Origin: a virus
Length of the DNA: 25,695 nucleotides
Virus record (IMG/VR): IMGVR_UViG_3300027865_000042
Span: 1 to 25,695 of that record
Direction: 5' to 3' (one strand)
Shown: positions 1-5,927 of the stretch, in pieces
How the letters are laid out: each line of letters begins with the position of its first letter
How positions within the stretch are numbered: the first letter of the stretch is position 1
The notes under the pieces: generated by a model
The model's database searches: none
Told to the model about the DNA's origin: nothing
What the model saw: only the letters and a program-made list of their open reading frames with translations
Program-made: the position numbers and the translations under genes

Positions 1-726
1 AGAATCCCGCATCTCGCCTATCTGGGAAGAGCCTAACGCAAAGCCTACCTGGGAAGACTCCCACATCTCGCCTACACGGGAAGAGCCCCACATCTCGCCT
101 ACCTGGGAAGAATCCCGCATCTCGCCTACCTGGGAAGAATCCCGCATCTCGCCTATCTGGGAAGACTCCCGCAGCTTACCTACCTGGGAAGAATCCTGCA
201 TCTCGCCTACCTGGGAAGAGCCCCGCAGCTTACCTACCTGGGAAGAATCCCGCATCTCGCCTATCTGGGAAGAGCCTAACGCAAAGCCTACCTGGGAAGA
301 ATCCCGCAGCTTACCTACCTGGGAAGAACTCCACATCTCGCCTACCTGGGAAGAATCCTGCATCTCGACTACCTGGGAAGAATCCTGCATCTCGCCTACC
401 TGGGAAAAATCCCGCATCTCGCCTACCTGGGAAGAGCCCCGCAGCTTACCTACCTGGGAAGAATCCCGCATCTCGCCTACCTGGGAAGAATCCCGCAGCT
501 TACCTACCTGGGAAGAATCCCACATCTCGCCTACCTGGGAAGAATCCCGCATCTCGCCTACACGGGAAGACTCCCACATCTCGCCTACCTGGGAAGAATC
601 CTGCATCTCGCATACACGGGAAGACTCCCACATCTCGCCTACCTGGGAAGAATCCCGCAGCTTACCTACCTGGGAAGAGCCCCGCATCTCGCCTATCTGG
701 GAAGAGCCTAACGCAAAGTCTACGTA
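1..726 (-). repeat. 27-bp in-frame tandem repeat array (about 27 copies)
   Basis: On the plus strand the unit reads like CATCTCGCCTACCTGGGAAG plus seven variable bases. Copies are strictly 27 bp apart, with no spacers and no indels that break the frame. The array encodes the SSQVGEMRD repeats. It reaches the left edge, so the true copy number is unknown and may be collapsed in assembly. Confidence 0.95.
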
Positions 727-1161
727 TTCGTTTAATACCAAAATATCAACTTTCGCTTTACCTGCCAAGCCGATTATTCCTTTTGGTAGGCGCTTATACG
801 TACCACTATACAAAATACCTGGTAGATCGGCAATTCCTTTTTTTGCCAGGTATTCAACAACATCTACCCAGTCGGCGGGCAGATCAGTTATTCGCTTTCC
901 CTGCTCCCAAGCAATCAATTTATTTCGCAGGGCCTCATAACTACTTTGCACTTCCCTTGGCACTCTATCCAATCCGGTGTTTAATAATACCGATATATTA
1001 TCGCTTGTAAAAGGCGGCAATATCTTCACCACCCAATATTGTTGTCTATCATTATTACAAAGCTCGCCGTTGAAAAGATCTACGATTCGCTCATGAGAAT
1101 TAGTCAGATCATGAACAATTTCACCGTCTTGCTTGATAATTGCCGAGAAAAACCCACTCAT
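1..1161 (-). CDS. 9-residue tandem-repeat protein, partial (C-terminus beyond left edge)
   Basis: This leftward frame is open from an ATG at 1161 to the left edge (387 codons, no stop), so the protein is incomplete. GGGAGG lies six bases before the ATG. Residues 1 to about 145 form a non-repetitive domain beginning MSGFFSAIIKQDGEIVHDLT. After NEYVDFALG the rest is about 27 copies of a 9-residue unit, consensus SSQVGEMRD, with variants SSQVGKLRD, SSRVGEMWE and SSQVGFALG. Val/Ile at unit position 4 and Met/Leu at position 7 are nearly fixed, while the last two positions vary (RD, RG, WE, WD, QD). Such regular spacing suggests a solenoid or fibrous fold, but that is inference. Similar short-repeat proteins occur in gut-associated phages and bacteria. 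Function is unknown. It has its own strong promoter and is the last gene visible in the leftward block. Confidence 0.85.
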   Translation of the reverse strand, partial: MSGFFSAIIKQDGEIVHDLTNSHERIVDLFNGELCNNDRQQYWVVKILPPFTSDNISVLLNTGLDRVPREVQSSYEALRNKLIAWEQGKRITDLPADWVDVVEYLAKKGIADLPGILYSGTYKRLPKGIIGLAGKAKVDILVLNEYVDFALGSSQIGEMRGSSQVGKLRDSSQVGEMWESSRVCEMQDSSQVGEMWESSRVGEMRDSSQVGEMWDSSQVGKLRDSSQVGEMRDSSQVGKLRGSSQVGEMRDFSQVGEMQDSSQVVEMQDSSQVGEMWSSSQVGKLRDSSQVGFALGSSQIGEMRDSSQVGKLRGSSQVGEMQDSSQVGKLRESSQIGEMRDSSQVGEMRDSSQVGEMWGSSRVGEMWESSQVGFALGSSQIGEMRDS

Positions 1162-1210
1162 AGCTTACCTCCCAATATCAAATGAATTTCGTTAATTGCA
1201 GTATGTATGT

Positions 1211-1239
1211 ATTCTACCATACACCATAGACTGTGTCAA
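1211..1239 (-). promoter_or_regulatory. Strong sigma70-type promoter for the 9-residue-repeat gene
   Basis: On the minus strand, TTGACA (1239-1234) is followed by a 17-base spacer and TAGAAT (1216-1211). The -35 is consensus and the -10 is one base off. Transcription would start near 1204, giving a leader of about 43 bases with GGGAGG ahead of the ATG at 1161. The -35 box contains the stop codon of the upstream gene, so this gene can be expressed separately. Confidence 0.75.
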
Positions 1240-1655
1240 GGCAAAAAAGTCATTGAATAGCCCAAACCATTCAATTCATTTATTAAATTTGCACATTCAT
1301 CGACGGTAGGTACTTTTCCGCCGACTAACCAATACGATGCCGTAATACCGTGTTGTCCGCAATGCGAGTACGATTCGCAATACCTGAGACCTGCCCCAGG
1401 TATCCAAGCACGCCCACGGATATCAGTAATGAAATTTAAAAACAAGGCACACACCTCACCGTTGATCTTACGAAATTTCACAGTTACACTGACTACACTA
1501 TCTAAGGCTGACTGCCCCAGCTTTTCCGCACTCTTGAATTGCTTTACCATTTCAGCCACGGCGTTGCCCAGCGGCGAAGGATTCTCCACAGGCAGCTCCT
1601 CGCACAATAAGAGATCATCAACTGCCTTACTGAATTCTTTTTTCGGATTTAACAT
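1236..1655 (-). CDS. Hypothetical protein, 139 aa
   Basis: The ATG at 1655 is preceded by a perfect AGGAGG seven bases away, so the start is secure. The N-terminal third is charged and helical (MLNPKKEFSKAVDDLLLCEE). The C-terminal part, from about residue 56, is beta-rich and contains cysteines near RYCESYSHCGQHG and a closing segment TVDECANLINELNGLGYSM that looks like a short helix. I do not recognise the family. A TATAAT on the minus strand (1685-1680) ahead of it has no good -35 partner, so its promoter is uncertain. Its stop codon lies inside the -35 box of the next leftward gene. Confidence 0.7.
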   Translation of the reverse strand: MLNPKKEFSKAVDDLLLCEELPVENPSPLGNAVAEMVKQFKSAEKLGQSALDSVVSVTVKFRKINGEVCALFLNFITDIRGRAWIPGAGLRYCESYSHCGQHGITASYWLVGGKVPTVDECANLINELNGLGYSMTFLP

Positions 1656-1732
1656 TGTTTTATCCTCCTAAGGTTTATGATTATAAGTAGCGGTTTTTTC
1701 GGTCTTCCTGTCCGTGTCATAACGACACAGCC

Positions 1733-1950
1733 GCGTTAAATATGCGTTAAATATGCGATGCGCTTCTATTGCGCGTTAAATATGCGATGCGCTTCTATTG
1801 CGCGTTAAATATGCGATGCGTATTTAACGCACAGGCAATGCACGTTAAATGTGCGATGCGCTTCTATTGCGCATTGCTTGTGCGCTAAATGTGCATCGCG
1901 CTTCTATTGCGCTTCTATTGCGCATTGCTTGTGCACTGGTTTAGCGCATT
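1733..1950. repeat. 29-bp direct repeats and inverted repeat in non-coding DNA
   Basis: A 29-bp unit beginning GCGTTAAATATGCGATGCGC and ending TTCTATTGC starts at 1744, 1773 and 1802, the third copy being partial, followed by degenerate copies to about 1950. The 9-mer CTTCTATTG recurs six times. Positions 1802-1811 (GCGTTAAATA) and 1821-1830 (TATTTAACGC) form a perfect 10-bp inverted repeat around TGCGATGCG. No convincing gene lies here. Copies touch one another without spacers, so this is not a CRISPR array. Confidence 0.85.
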
Positions 1951-2040
1951 GTGACATATATTCGTGTATCACACACAATGCACTGCCCATTATCGGAAAA
2001 ACGCCGCTGCGCCGGGCGCTAAGTCATTGAAATATAAGGG

Positions 2041-2369
2041 CGGTCCATTTGTGTCCATTATAGCGTCCATTATATTGCTCTGAAACCGTTGGTATCACTC
2101 ATATTGTCCATTAGTCCATTATATTATTAAAAGCAGGTAATATAATATGATATATATGGTAGTATAGTATATAGTACTATATTACGTGAGGTTATAGGAT
2201 TTTGGACGTAATGGACGCGAGTGTAAATTTTCCTTTTTCTTTTCAAATAGTTACGCCGCGTCCATTAAGCAAAATAATGGACGCATAATGGACACAGGGT
2301 CTAGTACATGGACACAGACCGCAAATAATCGTTAAAAATCAAAGAGTTACAAAATACCTTAATGGACAC
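2041..2369. other. Candidate origin or control region: GTCCATTA site array around an AT-rich core
   Basis: The 8-mer GTCCATTA is exact on the plus strand at 2053, 2065, 2106, 2114 and 2260, and on the minus strand at 2209-2216, 2275-2282, 2286-2293 and 2360-2367. Near copies lie at 2043 and 2306-2313. Left of the core (2122-2200) all copies point one way; right of it all but one point the other way. The core is almost pure A/T and includes the 12-bp palindrome TATAGTACTATA (2170-2181). Iterons plus an AT-rich core are typical of replication origins, but no initiator gene is in the window, so operator or packaging roles remain possible. With the repeats at 1733-1950 it fills the gene-free stretch 1676-2398. 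Confidence 0.55.
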
Positions 2370-2398
2370 TTTGTGCGTACGCATCGCAAAAATTCACG

Positions 2399-2752
2399 TT
2401 AAATATGCGTTAAATGTGCGATGCGCTGGAAAATTGCTTTATACGCTGCATAAGCTAGTTCGAGTGTAGCTAGTGCTTCGGATGCGCTATCTATCTCATG
2501 CGTATCTGCATTGTAGTAGCGCACTTTGTAGTGCCTTGGCTGATTGGCGAATATCTCGCTTGTGATGAAATAGTTCCCTCGTAACAGCTCCGATTCGATA
2601 TGCGATTGGAAAAACCCCATTGTGTTGCAATCGAAGAAATGAAACCCTGCGGCTTTGTGGTTGGCTTTTACTTGTGTCATAGTTAACGTATTGCTCACGT
2701 ATTTTTCATTTCCTTGGCTGAGTTCGGTTATTGATGTGTTTTTTGAATGCAT
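2399..2752 (-). CDS. Small phage/plasmid-type protein with FF-TMGFF and YFITSE motifs, 117 aa
   Basis: The ATG at 2752 follows TAAGGAG by six bases. Residues about 35 to 66 contain AGFHFFDCNTMGFFQS and YFITSE. This pattern recurs in small uncharacterised phage and plasmid proteins, which I recognise only by memory of the motif, and function is unknown. The first eight residues, MHSKNTSI, are identical to those of the pentapeptide-repeat protein just upstream, because both genes begin in copies of a 36-bp repeat. The start lies 25 bases inside the upstream gene, so translation is probably coupled. The last residues (RIAHLTHI) and the stop codon are encoded by a copy of the GTTAAATATGCG repeat found at 1733-1950, so the original C-terminus may have been replaced. 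Confidence 0.75.
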   Translation of the reverse strand: MHSKNTSITELSQGNEKYVSNTLTMTQVKANHKAAGFHFFDCNTMGFFQSHIESELLRGNYFITSEIFANQPRHYKVRYYNADTHEIDSASEALATLELAYAAYKAIFQRIAHLTHI

Positions 2753-3663
2753 GGAGAACTCCTTAGCAGATTAGCGCCTCGCAGGTCTGCGCCTCGCAGG
2801 TCGGCATAACCCAGTTTAGCATCTTTCAATTGCGCATCTTTCAGGTTTGCGCCTAGCAGATTAGCGCCTCGCAGGTCTGCGCGCTCCAGGTCGGCGCATT
2901 CCAGGCGAGCACCTTTTAGGTTGGCATCTCTCAGGTCGGCGCCTTTCAGGTTACTCCATAGCAGATTAGCGCCTTTCAGGTTAGCATATTCAAAGTCAGC
3001 ATTTTCCAGGTTAGCGCATTCCAGGTCAGCGCCTTCAAGGTTAGCGCCTTTCAGGTTTGCGCCTTTCAAGTTAGCAGCCTCCAGGTCAGCGCGCTCCAGG
3101 TCGGCGCATTCCAGGCGAGCACCTTTTAGGTTGGCATCTCTCAGGTCGGCGCCTTTCAGGTTAGCGCCTTTCAGGTCGGCGCATTCCAGGCGAGCACCTT
3201 TTAGGTTGGCATCTCTCAGGTCGGCGCCTTTCAGGTCGGCGCCTTTCAGGTCGGCGCCTTTCAGGTCGGCGCCTTTCAGGTTAGCGCCTTTCAGGTTAGC
3301 GCATTTCAGGTTAACGCCTTTCAGGTTAGCACCTTTTAGGTTAGCACCTTTTAGGTTAGCACCTTTCAAGGTAGCGGCTTCCAGGACCGCATCTTTCAAG
3401 GTAGCGGCTTCCAGATCAGCGCGCTCCAGGTCGGCGCATTCCAGGTCAGCATATTCAAAGTCGGCGCCTTTCAGGTCGGCGCCTTTCAGGTCGGCGCCTT
3501 TCAGGTTAGCGCCTTTCAGGTTAGCGCCTTTCAGGTTAGCGCCTTTCAGGTTAGCGCCTTTCAGGTTAACGCCTTTCAGGTCAGCATATTCAAAGTCAGC
3601 ATATTCAAAGTCAGCATATTCAAAGTCAGCATCTTCCAGGATTGATGTGTTTTTTGAATGCAT
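2728..3663 (-). CDS. Pentapeptide-repeat protein, 311 aa
   Basis: The ATG at 3663 follows TAAGGAG by six bases. After an 11-residue leader ([11 protein letters not shown]) come about 58 uninterrupted pentapeptides of the A(D/N)LKG type, with variants [15 protein letters not shown] and ADLRD. The C-terminal tail [10 protein letters not shown] is out-of-frame read-through of the next gene's start region. The pentapeptide family folds as a right-handed quadrilateral beta-helix with four repeats per turn, so about 14 turns are expected. Some members mimic DNA and bind gyrase (Qnr, MfpA), but most are uncharacterised. Nothing here identifies a target: the repeats are unusually uniform and no dimerisation domain is seen. 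The opposite strand is also open, only because of the repeat composition. Confidence 0.92.
   Translation of the reverse strand: MHSKNTSILEDADFEYADFEYADFEYADLKGVNLKGANLKGANLKGANLKGANLKGADLKGADLKGADFEYADLECADLERADLEAATLKDAVLEAATLKGANLKGANLKGANLKGVNLKCANLKGANLKGADLKGADLKGADLKGADLRDANLKGARLECADLKGANLKGADLRDANLKGARLECADLERADLEAANLKGANLKGANLEGADLECANLENADFEYANLKGANLLWSNLKGADLRDANLKGARLECADLERADLRGANLLGANLKDAQLKDAKLGYADLRGADLRGANLLRSSPCIQKTHQ
2730..2765 (-). repeat. 36-bp direct repeat, copy 1 (RBS and start of the 117-aa gene)
   Basis: Identical over 36 bp to 3641-3676. Read leftward it contains TAAGGAG, the ATG and the MHSKNTSI codons of the 117-aa gene, and in another frame the end of the pentapeptide protein. 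Confidence 0.95.
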
Positions 3664-3676
3664 GGAGAACTCCTTA
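3641..3676 (-). repeat. 36-bp direct repeat, copy 2 (RBS and start of the pentapeptide gene)
   Basis: Identical to 2730-2765. Read leftward it holds the stop codon of the 51-aa gene (within TAAGGAG), then the ATG and MHSKNTSI codons of the pentapeptide gene. The two copies are 911 bp apart and bracket the whole repeat array. Confidence 0.95.
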
Positions 3677-3829
3677 TCGGTATATGTGAGAATGTTGTTG
3701 TACGAAGCGGCCGCAATGATTACATTTAGCTTTGAAAATTCCTTTCTTTCTTATAAGTTTTATTGATGTCATGCGCTTGTCAGGCCCACATCTACAGGAA
3801 TAAGTATATACCTTAATGTATGATTCCAT
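3674..3829 (-). CDS. Small zinc-ribbon-like protein, 51 aa
   Basis: A short leftward frame starts at the ATG at 3829, preceded by GAGGT at six-base spacing, and ends with TAA inside the TAAGGAG of the pentapeptide gene. The protein begins MESYIKVYTYSCRCGPDKRM. Cys12, Cys14, Cys36 and Cys39 form a CxC...CxxC set that could bind one zinc ion, with basic residues between (KLIRKKGIFKAK). Tight coupling to the next gene and a matching SD favour a real gene. Its role is unknown; such knuckles often bind nucleic acid or protein. An in-frame TGA lies just upstream of the ATG, so no longer start is available. Confidence 0.65.
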   Translation of the reverse strand: MESYIKVYTYSCRCGPDKRMTSIKLIRKKGIFKAKCNHCGRFVQQHSHIYR

Positions 3830-3875
3830 TGTGCGACCTCATTTTCTCCTCCAGTTTTCCCGGGAATCTGCCTCG

Positions 3876-3959
3876 TCAGCGCCGGGAGATTGTCCCCGGT
3901 CGGACCGCTCGGAGGCGGTTTCGGCTAGATGCTTTCCTCTTCTTTTGAGCTGCCGACAT
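3876..3959 (-). CDS. Possible very small basic peptide, 27 aa
   Basis: The ATG at 3959 follows a perfect AGGAGG by six bases. The peptide, MSAAQKKRKASSRNRLRAVR plus seven residues, has no acidic residue and would bind nucleic acid if made. The same DNA is GC-rich and can form small hairpins (for example CCGGGGA with TCTCCCGG), so an untranslated leader structure is the alternative. It would be the first gene of the leftward operon. Confidence 0.4.
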   Translation of the reverse strand: MSAAQKKRKASSRNRLRAVRPGTISRR

Positions 3960-4141
3960 TTCTATCCTCCTATAGTTGTTTGAAGTTTATGTTTTGATAA
4001 TTATTTGGTAAGCTTATCACTTCCTTTCTGGTTTTGTTATATTGCATGTATCATGCCAAACTCAAATCCTTTGATACCAAGGGTATTTGGATCAAATAAT
4101 CGGGAATCGGGGACCGAATCAGGATAATTAACCCTACACAT

Positions 4142-4170
4142 AGTGTACTGCATACGGTGTGTATTGTCAA
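4142..4170 (-). promoter_or_regulatory. Leftward promoter of the accessory operon
   Basis: On the minus strand, TTGACA (4170-4165) is followed by a 17-base spacer and TACACT (4147-4142). The start would be near 4135, leaving a leader of about 175 bases before the 27-aa frame. That leader contains the inverted repeat TATTTG-GAT-CAAATA (4084-4098), an ATACC/GGTAT hairpin (4074-4086) and a possible 25-codon leader frame (4047 down to 3970) with no SD, whose stop overlaps the next SD. The stretch 3960-4225 otherwise holds no gene. Confidence 0.6.
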
Positions 4171-4192
4171 ATATTTTTTACATTTATTTGAC
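4166..4192. promoter_or_regulatory. Inverted repeat between divergent promoters, candidate operator
   Basis: GTCAAATA (4166-4173) and TATTTGAC (4185-4192) form a perfect 8-bp inverted repeat with 11 bases between. The left arm covers most of the leftward -35 box and the right arm most of the rightward -35 box. The same half-site occurs as TATTTG-GAT-CAAATA at 4084-4098. A dimeric regulator could control both promoters here, but none is identified in the window. Confidence 0.5.
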
Positions 4193-4216
4193 TTCTATAA
4201 GGTTATGCGGTAGAAT
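4188..4216 (+). promoter_or_regulatory. Rightward promoter, apparently giving a leaderless mRNA
   Basis: TTGACT (4188-4193), a 17-base spacer and TAGAAT (4211-4216) make a good sigma70 promoter. The expected start (4222-4225) falls at or just before the ATG at 4226, and no SD sequence lies between. Confidence 0.65.
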
Positions 4217-4225
4217 TATAGCATT

Positions 4226-4684
4226 ATGAGTGCACCGCCTACTGGAAATCAAATGTCGGATTTGATACAGATCGGAGTGTTTGCCATGCATCAAATGGGT
4301 ATGACTCCGAACGCTATTGCCACCACTGCGGGTTGTGCTCGTACTACGGTTGTAGGTATCCTCAATAATGCGGAATTAGTACGAAAATACACAAATCACG
4401 AGCTGGTAAGTAAGTTAAAAAAGGCGTTCCCAGACCGCATTTTCGCCAAATGCAGCGCAGCTTTGGAGTCAATTGACCTGGATGACGCGTCGATGTCACA
4501 AATGCAACGTGCAACGATATTCGGCATCCTGTTTGATAAACATAGGTTGTCGGAGGAGCGCGCTACGCATATCGTAGATTATGGCTCATTATCGCAGGGC
4601 GTGATAGATATCGATGCAAAAATCCATGCATTAGAAGAGAAATTGCGGCTAAAGAACGTAACTCCTGCTATACCTGGCGCGTAG
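4226..4684 (+). CDS. Helix-turn-helix protein, probable small terminase subunit, 152 aa
   Basis: Residues about 25-48 (GMTPNAIATTAGCARTTVVG) fit a helix-turn-helix. The segment MQRATIFGILFDKHRLSEER (about 93-112) resembles the helical oligomerisation region seen in many small terminase subunits and terminase-associated HTH proteins. Small terminases bind the packaging site and hand DNA to the large subunit. The large-subunit gene is about 2.7 kb downstream on the same strand, with small genes between, which is consistent but not adjacent. No SD precedes the ATG and the promoter's -10 box ends ten bases before it, suggesting leaderless translation. An internal ATG at 4253 (MSDLIQIGVF) is an alternative start with only weak GGA upstream. 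A transcriptional regulator is the other possibility. Confidence 0.6.
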   Translation: MSAPPTGNQMSDLIQIGVFAMHQMGMTPNAIATTAGCARTTVVGILNNAELVRKYTNHELVSKLKKAFPDRIFAKCSAALESIDLDDASMSQMQRATIFGILFDKHRLSEERATHIVDYGSLSQGVIDIDAKIHALEEKLRLKNVTPAIPGA

Positions 4685-4686
4685 TT

Positions 4687-4714
4687 GCGGCGCCACGGTG
4701 TAGCGCCGCTTTCT
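4687..4714 (+). terminator. Probable (partial) terminator hairpin after the HTH gene
   Basis: GCGGCGC (4687-4693) pairs perfectly with GCGCCGC (4703-4709) across a 9-base loop, followed by TTTCT. The T tract is short, so termination may be partial. The rest of the gap to 4863 holds three 8-10 base repeats ending in TTGC and the palindrome GCATTATTTAATGC (4835-4848) just before the next SD. Confidence 0.5.
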
Positions 4715-4863
4715 GGTAGTGTGTGCTGCTGTATTTTGCTATACGTTGCTACATGTTGCAGCGGGGCCGCGGGCCAAACGGTATGTGAGATGTGTTGGTA
4801 CATAGCGATGTGGCCTTGAAATTTTTTAAAAAATGCATTATTTAATGCGAAAGGAGTTGCATA

Positions 4864-5073
4864 ATGGAACAAGTTGATAATTGGCGCGCTCGGTCCTCAG
4901 GTATGCGTTGCGACACTTGCATATCGTTTGTGCCTAAAAAGTCTGACTCGGTAGATGTTCAGGGTAAAGATGTAGGTCGTTGTCGTAGGCACGCACCTAC
5001 TATGACCGGCTTTCCTGTAGTATTCCCTTCTGATTGGTGCGGTGACCATAAAATCGACGAAACCCGCATTTGA
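4864..5073 (+). CDS. Small cysteine-rich (zinc-binding) phage protein, 69 aa
   Basis: The ATG follows AAAGGAG by seven bases. Cys16 and Cys19 (MRCDTC), Cys40 (GRCRRHAP) and Cys59 (FPSDWCGDHK) are a likely zinc site, with the histidines as alternates. The closing FPVVFPSDWCGDHK pattern occurs in small uncharacterised phage and prophage proteins. The function is unknown. The next gene follows after 13 bases, so they are probably co-translated. Confidence 0.75.
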   Translation: MEQVDNWRARSSGMRCDTCISFVPKKSDSVDVQGKDVGRCRRHAPTMTGFPVVFPSDWCGDHKIDETRI

Positions 5074-5086
5074 AGGAGATCACCCA

Positions 5087-5353
5087 ATGACACCACGGCA
5101 AAAACGCGAGGCACAGTTGAGAAAAGAGTGTGCGGAAATGCGTGATGAAAAACAAATCCCCGCAACTGCGGTGCGCGAAGCCTTTATACTGCTGCGCCAG
5201 GCGATTGACACAGATCCTGTGCTGCGTGAGGAACTAACTGCAAGATTGTTCGGGTATCTCAACGGCGCTAATGTTACTGGAGATAGTCAGCGGCGCGAGA
5301 CATGCCGCCGAGCTGTGGATATTCTTTTTTCTCCTCCGCATGGCCCTGCATAG
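5087..5353 (+). CDS. Hypothetical small helical protein, 88 aa
   Basis: The ATG at 5087 is chosen because GAAGGAG lies just upstream; the frame could open at 5042, inside the previous gene, but with no SD. The protein begins MTPRQKREAQLRKECAEMRD and is charged and helical, with AVREAFILLRQAIDTDPVLR in the middle. No family is recognised. The last bases of the gene start an 8-bp inverted repeat (CATAGAGG 5349-5356, CCTCTATG 5397-5404) spanning the short gap that follows. Confidence 0.65.
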   Translation: MTPRQKREAQLRKECAEMRDEKQIPATAVREAFILLRQAIDTDPVLREELTARLFGYLNGANVTGDSQRRETCRRAVDILFSPPHGPA

Positions 5354-5423
5354 AGGACGAACATGTGATTATCTAGTAATGCGCAAAAGTTAAAGACCTC
5401 TATGATTAAAAACCTTTTTGGTG

Positions 5424-5429
5424 TATAAT
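5424..5429 (+). promoter_or_regulatory. Possible promoter -10 (TATAAT) before the small membrane gene
   Basis: A consensus TATAAT lies 20 bases upstream of an ATG with its own SD. No good -35 box is found at normal spacing (TATGAT at 5401-5406 is the best), so it would need an activator or be weak. Confidence 0.35.
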
Positions 5430-5449
5430 ACATCGGTAGAGGTGGTAAG

Positions 5450-5602
5450 ATGTCAAGAATCAAAATCAAAAAGGGCCGCGGCTACATAGGCGACCAAAAG
5501 ATAAAATACCCTGCCGGATTCAGGCTGGTATATTTCTTTGCGGTTGTTGCTGAATTGGCGCTCTACGTCGCAATTGCGGCAGGGCTATACAATATAATAT
5601 AA
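5450..5602 (+). CDS. Small single-span membrane protein, 50 aa
   Basis: The ATG at 5450 is preceded by AGAGGTGG at short spacing. The basic N-terminus (MSRIKIKKGRGYIGDQKIKY) would stay in the cytoplasm, followed by one hydrophobic helix at about residues 24-46 (LVYFFAVVAELALYVAIAAG) and a short tail ending NII. Topology and size would suit a holin-like, superinfection-exclusion or virion-associated peptide, but nothing decides between them. It lies alone between two intergenic gaps and just ahead of the structural genes. Confidence 0.6.
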   Translation: MSRIKIKKGRGYIGDQKIKYPAGFRLVYFFAVVAELALYVAIAAGLYNII

Positions 5603-5633
5603 TTTTCTACATCTAGCGTTAAGGAGTCGTTAC

Positions 5634-5924
5634 ATGCCAAGAGATAAGATTTATGGGGACAATCCTTTAGCTGGCACTGATTTTCGTAAAGGGCGTCTAC
5701 AATTGGAAGATTATCGAAAAAAGCGCGCCGAGGCTATGCGTCGAAAGGCGCAAAGTAAACCGCCTGTCCGCACAGCCCCTAAACCGCCTAAGCACCCAAC
5801 ACCACCTAAACAGCCGCCCGCTAATAGCCAAACACGGCCACGCGCAGTTAAACCGAAGGGCACTATACGTATAAAAAAAGCTGACTCACTGAATTTTAAA
5901 GTAGATAAGGCTTATGGAGGATAG
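5634..5924 (+). CDS. Basic proline-rich hypothetical protein, 96 aa
   Basis: AAGGAG precedes the ATG by seven bases. The N-terminal part is charged (MPRDKIYGDNPLAGTDFRKG). The middle, about residues 43-75, is Lys/Pro/Thr-rich and probably disordered (KPPKHPTPPKQPP). The C-terminus ends NFKVDKAYGG. The strong positive charge suggests nucleic-acid or scaffold contact, which is inference. It starts the structural run, three bases from the next gene. Confidence 0.65.
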   Translation: MPRDKIYGDNPLAGTDFRKGRLQLEDYRKKRAEAMRRKAQSKPPVRTAPKPPKHPTPPKQPPANSQTRPRAVKPKGTIRIKKADSLNFKVDKAYGG

Positions 5925-5927
5925 CTG

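Noticed and set aside
1-726. CRISPR-like array
   Set aside because: Units are 27 bp with no unique spacers and encode an uninterrupted protein frame.
783-1010. Rightward 75-codon frame
   Set aside because: It lies inside the leftward 9-residue-repeat gene, which has a strong SD and promoter; no SD or family support here.
2921-3766. Rightward 281-codon Ala/Pro/Phe/Arg/Ser repeat frame
   Set aside because: It is the antisense of the pentapeptide array; regular composition keeps the frame open and there is no SD.
4816-4844. Promoter TTGAAA-17-TATTTA before the cysteine-rich gene
   Set aside because: The -10 is poor and the start would fall on the SD.
4579-4872. Leftward 97-codon frame
   Set aside because: It spans a terminator-like hairpin and overlaps two better genes, with no SD or recognisable protein.
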